DNA of 64,000 bases from NCBI GenBank assembly GCA_965205225.1, contig CBDBFZ010000003.1, positions 2,073,171 through 2,137,170 of the forward strand, in the 5' to 3' direction. The position numbers and the translations under genes were made by a program. Positions 8,581 through 15,672 of this stretch are shown here, piece by piece. How positions within the stretch are numbered: position 1 is the stretch's first letter; every line of letters starts with the position of its first letter. The notes beneath the pieces are model-generated. The model saw only the letters and a list, made by a program, of their open reading frames with translations, was not told the origin of the DNA and made no database searches. This DNA comes from Litorimonas sp965205225. Lineage in GTDB: Bacteria > Pseudomonadota > Alphaproteobacteria > Caulobacterales > Maricaulaceae.

Positions 8581-9621
8581 ATGATCCTGCCGTCTCAGCA
8601 GATCGCCGCGTTGATTGACGCAGGCCATATTCGTCTTGGCGACGATGATGGCGGCGCGGCGCCTCACGCTCTGCCGCCAACGCTGCAACCTGCCTCTCTT
8701 GATTTGACTCTGGGTCATCGGGCCTACCGGATGCGAGCGTCGTTTCTGCCAGGAACGCAGACGCGCGTGGCCGATGGAATCAAGGCTTTGTACCTGCATG
8801 ACATCGACCTTGATGCGGGCGCCGTGCTCGAAACGGGCTGTATCTATCTGGTGGAGTTGCAGGAAAGCCTCGACCTGCCGGAGGATCTGTCCGCGTTCGC
8901 CAATCCCAAAAGTTCCACCGGGCGGCTTGATGTCTTTGCCCGGATGATTGGCGAAGCGTCGGATCGGTTCGATGCGTTGCCGCGCGGGTATAGCGGGCCG
9001 CTCTGGCTCGAAATCGCGCCGAGGACCTTTCCGATACTGGCGCGGACCGGGGATCGGATTTCGCAGATCCGGTTCAAGCGCGGTGACGCCATACCGCTGC
9101 GCCGCCAGACCGTGTCTGTCGATCTGTCAGCAGACATGAAGACGGTTGGCTATCGCGCGCGGCGTCATTCGGGCTTGGTTGATCTGCGCGGGATCGCGGC
9201 GCATTCGGCACTGGATTACTGGGAGCCGATCCGGCTCACCACCATATCCGGTCAGGGGCGCGGCCTAATCCTAGAGCCGGAAGAATTCTACATTCTTGCA
9301 AGCCGCGAATCGGTTGAAATTCCGGTTACGGAAGCGGCTGAGATGGCGCCGATAGATACGGAAATTGGCGAATTCCGGGCCCATTATGCGGGTTTTTTCG
9401 ATCCGGGTTTCGGTGTCGCTGAGGCGGGCGGCTCGGGTAGCCGGGCCGTGCTGGAAGTTCGGGGCCGCGACGTTCCCTTTCTGCTATCGCATGGCCAGCC
9501 AGTGGCTCATCTCGTGTTTGAAGCGTTGTCGGAGCAACCGACCGAGCTCTATGGCGCGAATGGCAGCTCCTATCAGGCGCAGGGTCTGCGTCTTTCGAAA
9601 CATTTTTCAGGCACCGGCTAG
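8581..9621 (+). CDS. dcd: 2'-deoxycytidine 5'-triphosphate deaminase, long form
   Basis: At 346 residues this is the long alphaproteobacterial form of Dcd (the Escherichia coli enzyme is about 190). The family fingerprint is visible: PASLDLTLGHRAYRM, the FANPKSSTGRLDVFARM block that carries the dCTP-binding Ser and Arg, and a second beta-rich half with GFGVAEAGGSGSRAVLEVR that repeats the fold. The enzyme converts dCTP to dUTP in thymidylate supply. The ATG follows closely on a divergent region and has no strong ribosome site. Its 3' end overlaps the convergent radical SAM gene by 4 bases. Confidence 0.88.
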   Translation: MILPSQQIAALIDAGHIRLGDDDGGAAPHALPPTLQPASLDLTLGHRAYRMRASFLPGTQTRVADGIKALYLHDIDLDAGAVLETGCIYLVELQESLDLPEDLSAFANPKSSTGRLDVFARMIGEASDRFDALPRGYSGPLWLEIAPRTFPILARTGDRISQIRFKRGDAIPLRRQTVSVDLSADMKTVGYRARRHSGLVDLRGIAAHSALDYWEPIRLTTISGQGRGLILEPEEFYILASRESVEIPVTEAAEMAPIDTEIGEFRAHYAGFFDPGFGVAEAGGSGSRAVLEVRGRDVPFLLSHGQPVAHLVFEALSEQPTELYGANGSSYQAQGLRLSKHFSGTG

Positions 9622-10547
9622 GCGGAACAGCTGGCCCCGCCGAGGACACAGAATTTGGCGCAATGCGGGTGGTTGAGGCTGACCTCTTCGGCCGCTTCCT
9701 CCAGCGTCCCGCCCATATCGAATTGCACATCGTCCCAGAGCAGGGTGCAGGTCAGGACGCGCGCCGTGGCTTCGCCTTTACGCCGCACCACCATGCGCGA
9801 ACTGGCGCACATCATGCTTTTCGGATCGACGGACAGAATGTCCCAGCACGCCGTCGTAATTTCGGGAACATCGACCTTCGCGTCCATTTCAGGGAACAGC
9901 ATCAATGCAGCCGGGTCATCGGTATTGATTGGCCAGCTACGGCTTGCGATCAAGGCGCGATAGCCGTCCCGTGCCTGCGCATCGAAGTCAGAGAATAGAG
10001 CCCGTCCGGCAATATGCATACAAAAGCCATTTTCCGCCAGCCAGTCGAGGCCGGCCAGGGCTTTGTTAAAAGCCCCGACTCCGCGTTCCGTATCATGTCC
10101 TGCGGCAGTAAAATGATCGAGACTGACCCGCAGCGTCATCTGTCCTGGAAAACGCTGATTGAGATCGAGCAGGCCAGCCTTGATCCGCGGCCGCATCATC
10201 GGCCGCATTGCATTGGTCAGAACCAGCAGGCTATGACCGCGCTCCAGTGCTATCTCACAGAGGCAGATCGCGTCTGGATTCAGAAACGGCTCGCCGCCTG
10301 TAAAACCGATCTCGATCGGCCTGGTTAGCTCGTCCAGAAATGGCACCATGTCGTCCGGGGTTAGGTAGATAAAATGATCTGCGGTCGGGCTGCTCAGAAT
10401 ATAGCAATTGGCGCATTCGATATTACACAGCGATCCGGTGTTGAACCACAGGGTCTCGTAGCCACCGAAGGAGACGGTCGCGCGCGCCTCACCCTTAGCG
10501 GTGATCTGGGGGTCAGTGAATTTAGCGGGGTCAATTAGGGCATTCAT
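9618..10547 (-). CDS. Radical SAM protein of unassigned function
   Basis: The 309-residue protein has a radical SAM cluster motif CNIECANC (Cys 41, 45, 48) and the GGEP motif of SAM binding in IGFTGGEPFLN. A C-terminal set of cysteines (HCAKFCVLGGASCS) and two more near residue 230-245 suggest an extra iron-sulfur or metal site. Such enzymes use a 5'-deoxyadenosyl radical; the substrate is not evident. The downstream ABC-type remnant on the same strand is not clearly related. It is complete and well-formed, unlike its neighbour. Confidence 0.85.
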   Translation of the reverse strand: MNALIDPAKFTDPQITAKGEARATVSFGGYETLWFNTGSLCNIECANCYILSSPTADHFIYLTPDDMVPFLDELTRPIEIGFTGGEPFLNPDAICLCEIALERGHSLLVLTNAMRPMMRPRIKAGLLDLNQRFPGQMTLRVSLDHFTAAGHDTERGVGAFNKALAGLDWLAENGFCMHIAGRALFSDFDAQARDGYRALIASRSWPINTDDPAALMLFPEMDAKVDVPEITTACWDILSVDPKSMMCASSRMVVRRKGEATARVLTCTLLWDDVQFDMGGTLEEAAEEVSLNHPHCAKFCVLGGASCSA

Positions 10548-10593
10548 CGGGGGATATTAACAGGACACACCGCGTGGGCTGCACACAATTTTG

Positions 10594-11130
10594 TCATTGT
10601 GGTTCAAAGCCCTCTGGTGTTAGGCGGATCCGAAACACATCGCGCAATATGTCCGGCGTCAGCGCGGTCTCGACAGATCCCTGCGAGACGATCTTACCAT
10701 CATGCAAAAGGATCGCCGCGTTGCAATAGCGCTGCGTCAAGACCAGATCATGCAGGGAAACAATAATGATCCGTCCCCGCAGCGCGTCCAGAATATGCAG
10801 AGCATAATGCGGATCGAGCGGTTCATCGGCCAGCAAAACAGGTGCATCGACAGCCAGCGTACGGCCAAGCAGAACACGGGCTTGCTCCCTCCCGATAAAG
10901 TGCCGATCCGCCAGAGCGCCCAGTGCAAGTTGATCCATGATCGTTTCGTTCCGTCCATCAAGATCGCGCCGCCGAACGGGAACCGCCCCAGGGCGAGCGC
11001 CGGGCTGGTTTGGGTCTGCGAGAGGTACGACAATTGCTGCGCGCGCTGTCTGGGATCGATCACCGGCACGCCCGATAGGCTGAGCCCGTCTGAATTGCTA
11101 CAGCTTATGCGCCCCAGTTCCCGCATAGGT
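10594..11130 (-). pseudogene. ABC transporter ATP-binding protein (BtuD/FecE/HmuV type), degraded
   Basis: The region encodes an importer ATPase in two frames. One frame has VIDPRQRAQQLSYLSQTQ, the Q-loop region, and TLSGG, the signature. The other continues EQARVLLGRTLAVDAPVLLADEP (Walker B), VSLHDLVLTQRYC (H-loop) and DGKIVSQG. The frame change falls exactly in the LSGGEQ signature, residues are missing between the Walker B Glu and the D-loop, and the Walker A end is absent. It is therefore dead. Family members energise uptake of cobalamin, haem or ferric siderophores. Confidence 0.75.
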
Positions 11131-11204
11131 GTTACAAAGCCAACATCGAGGTGATGGTCACCTATATCCGGACATGTGACGGTCAGCCGGAAGCCTCGCG
11201 CGGC

Positions 11205-11313
11205 CTAGCCCGCTTTTGCAAGGTCGCGGCAGACGCGGGTCGCCAGTAAGTCGAGGATGGCCGTCACGCCTTCGACAGGCTCTTCGCCAGGAAGGGCAAA
11301 GCCCGTATCGATG
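11205..11313 (-). pseudogene. C-terminal scrap of an unidentified protein
   Basis: The minus strand reads FALPGEEPVEGVTAILDLLATR followed by a short tail and a TAG stop at 11205-11207. A shorter related string (FALPGEKSVEGV) is read in the equivalent place in front of the second ankyrin gene at about 47485-47519. It thus belongs to, or borders, the sequence shared by the two ankyrin loci. I do not recognise the family. Confidence 0.3.
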
Positions 11314-11477
11314 TCATGTATAAGTGTATAGGATTATGGGTCTATACGCACCCATAGGGACAAGATACCCAAGTGAGGTGGGTTCGGCGATACCGACAGG
11401 CAAAGCGCGAAAGGCCGCGCAAATATATCACTGACAGACAGAGGGTAAGGGCTGGATATGCAAATGGAGACTGCGGG
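11266..11477 (+). other. Leader shared by the two ankyrin loci (copy 1)
   Basis: From about the string cttcgacaggctcttcgcc to the ankyrin start, this stretch aligns nearly without gaps with about 47485-47691. Landmarks include aggattatggg, acaagatacccaagtgag and gcaaatggagactgc in both. It probably contains the promoter and ribosome site of the ankyrin gene. A 32-codon frame lies inside it (next entry), and a GTG-started frame at 11373 is in phase with the ankyrin gene, so the true N-terminus could lie further upstream. Confidence 0.7.
11336..11434 (+). CDS. Possible 32-residue leader peptide upstream of ankyrin gene 1
   Basis: The frame MGLYAPIGTRYPSE...YH, stop TGA, is 32 codons long. The second ankyrin locus has a frame of exactly the same length at 47550-47648 (MGLYAPVRTRYPSE...YH). 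About 11 of 99 bases differ between the copies, with no indel and both stops conserved. It overlaps the 5' extension of the ankyrin frame in another phase. No ribosome site is obvious, and most differences are amino-acid changing, so coding is only a possibility. Confidence 0.3.
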   Translation: MGLYAPIGTRYPSEVGSAIPTGKARKAAQIYH

Positions 11478-12335
11478 ATGAACATTCGAACCGTTACGAC
11501 CATGGCGGCCCGACTGCTTGGTCTGACCCAGCCGACCGCGCGGGCGCTGCACCGTGCTGCAAAGAAGGGCGATGCCGGGGCCATCACCGCCCTGCTTGAG
11601 GCCGGGGCCGATTCCGGGGCGCGGGACAAGGATGGCCGGACCCCGCTGCACGTGGCTACGTGGGAAGGTCATGTCGGAGCCATGACCACCCTGCTTGAGG
11701 CTGGGGCCGATCCCAGGGCGCGGGACAAGGATGGCGAGACCCCGCTGCACTATGCTAATGCTACGTTGGAAGACCATGCCCATGCCGGAGCTATGACCAC
11801 CCTGCTTGTTGAGGCTGGGGCGGATCCCAGGGCGCGGGACACCCAGTTTGGCGTGACCCCGCTGCACCTTGCTGCGCATCAGGGCCATGCCGAGGCCATC
11901 ACCGCCCTACTTGAGGCCGGGGTCAATCCCGGAGGGAGGGAAGAGGATGGCCGGACCCCGCTGCACTGGGCTGCGTTCGGGGGCGATGCCGGGGCCATCA
12001 CCGCCCTGCTTGAGGCCGGGGCCGATCCCAGGGCGCGGACCGAGGATGGCGAGACCCCGCTGCACTGGGCTGCAAAGAAGGGCGATGCCGGAGCCATGAC
12101 CACCCTGCTTAAGGCTGGGGCCGATCTTGAGGCGCGGGAAAAGAATGGTGCGACCCCGCTGCACTGGGCTACGTGGGAAGGTAATGTCGGAGCCATGACC
12201 GCCCTGCTTGAGGCTGGTGCCGATCCCGGGGCGCGGGACGAGGATAGCCGGACCCCGCTTGATCTCATCCCGGAGGGATCGCCGCTGATCGGGACGCCCG
12301 CCTATTGGACGCTAAAGGACGCCCGCTGGGACTGA
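11478..12335 (+). CDS. Ankyrin repeat protein, 7 repeats
   Basis: From the ATG at 11478 (GGAG seven bases upstream) the protein is 285 residues: a short N-terminal MNIRTVTTMAARLLGL segment, seven 33-residue ankyrin repeats of the type DGRTPLHWAA--GDAGAITALLEAGADP, and a C-terminal cap PLDLIPEG..YWTLKDARWD. Repeat 3 carries a 5-residue insertion. No signal peptide or membrane helix is seen, so it is probably cytosolic and binds another protein. The N-terminus, cap and leader are shared with the 18-repeat protein at 47692. An IS-2 copy is inserted 15 bases after the stop. A GTG at 11373 would add 35 residues. Confidence 0.88.
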   Translation: MNIRTVTTMAARLLGLTQPTARALHRAAKKGDAGAITALLEAGADSGARDKDGRTPLHVATWEGHVGAMTTLLEAGADPRARDKDGETPLHYANATLEDHAHAGAMTTLLVEAGADPRARDTQFGVTPLHLAAHQGHAEAITALLEAGVNPGGREEDGRTPLHWAAFGGDAGAITALLEAGADPRARTEDGETPLHWAAKKGDAGAMTTLLKAGADLEAREKNGATPLHWATWEGNVGAMTALLEAGADPGARDEDSRTPLDLIPEGSPLIGTPAYWTLKDARWD

Positions 12336-12353
12336 CCGCCTTTCTACCCAGGT

Positions 12354-13677
12354 GGAGGCCTCTAAAAACCATGCATTTTGTGGTGTGATCTGATTTACTG
12401 GTTTTGGGAGGATTTTATGATGCACGCGCCTGGATTGTTTGACTTGTCGGATCATCTTGCTCGCTTATCGGCGACAGGTGATCCGCTTGAAGCGCTAGAG
12501 TGTCATGTGGACTTTGAGGCTTTCCGAACTGTTCTGATGGAAGCCCTCGGTTATGGGGTTCGCGCCAAGGGCGGTCGGCCACCCTATGATCCGGTCACGA
12601 TGTTCAAGGTGCTTGTTCTGGCGTCGATGCACAATCTGAGTGATGAAGGGATGGAATTTCTGATCCGGGATCGTTTAAGTTGGCTGCGGTTTCTGAGGTT
12701 TGAGATCGGTGAACCGACCCCGGACCAAAAGACGATTTGGCTGTTCCGTGAAAAGCTGACCCAGGAAAAGCTGACCCAGTCTGGTGCTTTCAAATCTCTG
12801 TTTGCCGCTTTTGAAGAGCAACTCTGCAAGCGCGGCTACAAACCCACGGGAGGTCAGATCGTGGATGCCACTTTGGTGTCAGCGCCGCGCCAACGGATGA
12901 AGAAAGAAGAGAAAGAGCGGGCCAGGGCGGGTGAAAGCGCGTCCGCTATCTGGCCTGATGATCCTGCCAGGGCCGCACAGAAAGACACCGACGCACGAGC
13001 GGTGGTCAGCTATTCCAGGGCGCGAAAGACCGCAGAAGGGGAACAGGACGCAGGCCTTGTCGACATTTCCATCCCTCACTTTGGGTACAAGAACCATATC
13101 AGTATTGACCGGAAATGGCGCTTTGTCCGGGGAGAGACCTGTACCCATGCGGCCCGCTATGATGGGCACGAACTGACATCGGTTCTGGATGCCACCAACA
13201 GCTCAAAGTCTGTTTGGGCGGATACAGCTTATCGCTCAGCCAAAAACGAAGCCTGGCTGAAAGCGCAGGGCTATCGTTCAAACATCCATCGAAAGAAGCC
13301 CCGCGGTAAACCGATGGCAAAGCACATTCGGCGCGGCAATGCGACCCGCTCCTCCATCCGTGCCTGTGTTGAACATGTGTTCGGATATGAGAAAGGGCCG
13401 ATGGCGATCACGATCCGCTCAATCGGCCAGGCCAGGGCCGCTGGCCGGATCACCATGGCCAACCTAAGCTACAACTTCCGCCGCCTCGTTTTCCATGAGC
13501 GACGACAGCCCATAGCCTGATTCTGTTCAAAACCCGGATCCCCCCACTTATGCGGGCCAAAATCATGCCAAAATACGCCTGTGGACACGCATTCGTCACT
13601 CTATGAAGCCTGACCTGAGAGCCGATTATAAAATTCGCCTCTATACTGGCCCCAAAACCCTGTTCTTCGAGGTGTCC
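12354..13677 (+). mobile_element. IS-2 copy 1 (IS5 family), complete, target repeat AGGT
   Basis: The element runs from GGAGGCCTCTAA at 12354 to GAGGTGTCC ending at 13677 (1324 bp). AGGT is present on both sides (12350-12353 and 13678-13681), the 4-bp duplication expected from IS5-family insertion. This is the only one of six IS-2 copies in the window whose transposase frame is intact to the C-terminus. A 15-bp in-frame tandem duplication (gaaaagctgacccag) is present at about 12752-12781. Confidence 0.92.
12417..13520 (+). CDS. IS5 family transposase (IS-2 copy 1)
   Basis: The ATG at 12417 follows a GGGAGG ribosome site. The 367-residue product has the IS5 N-terminal domain (GGRPPYDPVTMFKVLVLASM), catalytic Asp in IVDATLVSAPRQ, a second Asp in WADTAYRSA and the catalytic Glu in VEHVFGYEKGP, ending in NLSYNFRRLVFHERRQPIA. 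It cuts and joins the IS ends. Here the tail reads SIGQARAAGRITMANLSYN; in the other copies a short duplication at this spot changes the frame. Confidence 0.92.
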   Translation: MMHAPGLFDLSDHLARLSATGDPLEALECHVDFEAFRTVLMEALGYGVRAKGGRPPYDPVTMFKVLVLASMHNLSDEGMEFLIRDRLSWLRFLRFEIGEPTPDQKTIWLFREKLTQEKLTQSGAFKSLFAAFEEQLCKRGYKPTGGQIVDATLVSAPRQRMKKEEKERARAGESASAIWPDDPARAAQKDTDARAVVSYSRARKTAEGEQDAGLVDISIPHFGYKNHISIDRKWRFVRGETCTHAARYDGHELTSVLDATNSSKSVWADTAYRSAKNEAWLKAQGYRSNIHRKKPRGKPMAKHIRRGNATRSSIRACVEHVFGYEKGPMAITIRSIGQARAAGRITMANLSYNFRRLVFHERRQPIA

Positions 13678-13689
13678 AGGTTGCGGCAC

Positions 13690-13880
13690 AATAGGCTGCC
13701 TGCCAGAAATTGGTCGGATGGCTTGATATCGTGAAGCTGTCATTGAAGCTCTCAATGAACCCGTTCTGCATAGGCTTTCCCGGTGCGATATAGTGCCAGC
13801 CGACTTCTGTCTCCTGGCACCCCCGTAATATCGCCATATGGGTGAACGCCGTACTGTTGTCAGTGTTGTCAGAGACAATC
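13690..13880 (-). pseudogene. IS3-family OrfB C-terminal fragment
   Basis: The minus strand reads ILRGCQETEVGWHYIAPG then KPMQNGFIESFND, the hallmark of an IS3-family integrase core around its catalytic Glu. Both ends are lost and an IS-2 copy borders it. A homologous fragment is at 32222-32482. Confidence 0.7.
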
Positions 13881-14266
13881 GTCTTTGCTTGCTGTCACGT
13901 CTGGTAACCCGGCCCGCTGTGCGTCGCGTCTTGTCGGTGTGAATAAGAGCACGGGCGTGGATGACTGTCATCGCTTGCGGGAGATCATCGCCTTGCAACT
14001 GGAAGCCGAGGCGGACCGAACCGTCTTCGGGGTTGTGGAAGTCCATGGTAAGCTGGTTCGGGGCTCGACCGCCAGCTGGATCACGTCACGACATGTTTTG
14101 AAATAGCGAAACGGATTGTGCATCATGGGATACCCCTAACACATACGTTCAAAGGAAGTTTCCTCTGACAATGTCGGCAAAGTTGTTGCCATTGGCCAAG
14201 CATAGTCATTAGGCCAAGTATAGTGCTGAACAAAAACCGAGCGGATCAATATAAAAGCGCTATGAT
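13881..14266. other. Unassigned region
   Basis: Open frames exist on both strands up to about 14100 (for example minus-strand FHNPEDGSVRLGFQLQGDD), but none is recognisable. The last 150 bases are AT-rich without a clear signal. It is most likely gene debris between IS insertions. Confidence 0.3.
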
Positions 14267-14731
14267 TTACCATATAGTAGATTCGATCTCGCACACTTGC
14301 AGAATATCGCTTAAATCGAGTCTGTGACGGATTGCCATATCAATCCTTTTGTCAATTTCATCAAGTGATAATAAAATTGTTCTAACTTTGTCACACGATT
14401 GATGCAGGCTCTTGAAACGATGATGGTAGTAGGAGAGATGGATTTTCGCCGGATCATCATAGACCCAGACACTAAGGCTAAGGCGTCCGTATTCATCACG
14501 ATCAAAATAGGATCACTTGCCTGGAATAGAATTATATTGGATCAGTTTTAGACCGTTCAGTTCGAAAGAATTTATCACTTTTTTCTCCAAATCGGCAACC
14601 CGAGTATCTGGGGATATGTCTACCGAGTAAGCAGGAGTGTTTTCGTAGAACAACTCAGCGCAGCCAGATAAAGCTAGTCCGACGACTGCGCAGAAGCCGA
14701 TACTCGTTCTTTTAACTCCCATATCTAGCAT
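14267..14731 (-). pseudogene. Small lipoprotein gene with an in-frame TGA
   Basis: The frame starts MLDMGVKRTSIGFCAVVG and has a lipobox LALSGC at about residue 24, so the product would be a lipoprotein. At codon 73 (14513-14515) there is a TGA, after which the same frame stays open for another 81 codons (SYFDRDEYGRLSLSVWVYDD...) to a TAA at 14267. The two halves look like one protein of about 154 residues. The simplest reading is a nonsense mutation. Base composition is visibly richer in A and T than in neighbouring host genes, suggesting acquired DNA. I do not recognise the family. Confidence 0.6.
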
Positions 14732-14830
14732 TCTTGACGCGTAAAGCCTGTGAAGACAAATGCATTTCTGTCAAAATTGTCGAATATAGCGGGCCCCACA
14801 ATATTGTTTAGCCAGTTGAGAAACCCACCT

Positions 14831-15055
14831 CTATCGTAGCCATACAAATAACTCCCCTTTGGGTTCACCCTTTTCGTTTATGAGCTGGCCTGTCGTGTCA
14901 ATGAAAGTCACCTTGTCATGCTTGTATGCATATTGCGAAACCAGTTGATTAGCTTTGTGAGCTTCTGACCAAACCAGGCACTGCAAGAGCAAGGATGACG
15001 AGATCAGCGTCGAGAACTTTGCAGGCACTGTCGGGCTTGAACCGTTGCTCGTCAT
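14831..15055 (-). pseudogene. SGNH/GDSL hydrolase C-terminal fragment
   Basis: The readable part EAHKANQLVSQYAYKHDKVTF then IDTTGQLINEKGEPKGELF matches the strand before the catalytic Asp-x-x-His block in SGNH esterases (..ANxLV..V.FIDv...L...G.P..ELF). The catalytic DGLH block that should follow is replaced by a stop. The upstream part up to 15055 reads differently and probably comes from another gene on the plus strand. Confidence 0.45.
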
Positions 15056-15224
15056 TGGGCTCTATCCCGACAGGTTTAACCGGGCCTGCAATGAAGGTAA
15101 GATACTGCCGGAAATGAAGACAACGGACGCCCTTGGCATGGGTCTCGAATACCTGGCCGATCGGTTGAGAACGGGACAGTTCAGCGCGCCCGGGAATGCC
15201 GGGTCGAGCCGCAAAAGAGGGTAA
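14985..15224 (+). pseudogene. CpaE/TadZ-like pilus assembly ATPase, C-terminal fragment
   Basis: The plus-strand frame ISVENFAGTVGLEPLLVIGL then YPDRFNRACNEGKILPEM and LEYLADRLRTGQF ends at a TAA (15222-15224). It resembles the C-terminus of CpaE/TadZ proteins (..DF...LGLEP.LVIPFDP.LFG.AANNGQML.E..), which place Tad/Flp pilus machinery at the pole. Only about 75 residues remain, with no N-terminus. The match is by pattern only. Confidence 0.4.
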
Positions 15225-15299
15225 AGCTCAGAGACACTGAGCCTGCTGAGGCTGGCATTGATAGCCAGTCACTCTTTGACTCACTACTCCGGAAAAAGG

Positions 15300-15662
15300 C
15301 TAGGTCGGCATGTTTGGCAAGTGTTCCGACACGGTAGTTCTTAAACCGGCTGACAAGAGTGTACCAACCCCTGCGCCGGAACCGGTGAAGCCTGCCTGCA
15401 TCAGCCCTTTGAGCATGACAACCGGGCCGTAAGGTGGGCGACCGCCCTTGGGACGATCTCCGTAGCCAAGCGCCGAGACCGGAACAGTGCGAAACACCTC
15501 GAAATCAACATGACGCTCCAAAGCCTCAAGCGGGTCGCCCGTCGCAGACAACTGGGCAAGATGATCCGTCAAATCGAACAAGCCAGGCCTGTGCATCACA
15601 AGATCCTCCCACAAACAGTGAAGCAGATCACACCACAAAATGCATAGTTCTTAGAAACCTCC
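15300..15662 (-). mobile_element. Diverged IS-2-like element, left-end fragment
   Basis: The minus strand carries the IS-2-like end (GGAGGTTTCTAAGAAC at 15662) and the first 85 or so codons of its transposase (HRPGLFDLTDHLAQLSATGD ... GGRPPYGPVVML) before homology is lost near 15400. It differs from all six younger copies, so it represents an older relative. It ends 11 bases from the stop codon of the antiporter gene. Confidence 0.8.
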
Positions 15663-15672
15663 AAATAATGCC

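Noticed and set aside
13450..14046. 198-codon minus-strand frame crossing the right end of IS-2 copy 1
   Set aside because: It joins the IS-2 end, IS3 debris and unassigned sequence in one phase by chance; the IS border with its AGGT repeat lies inside it.
14513..14515. Selenocysteine at the in-frame TGA of the lipoprotein gene
   Set aside because: No recognisable SECIS-like hairpin just after the codon and no selenoprotein family match; a nonsense mutation is simpler.
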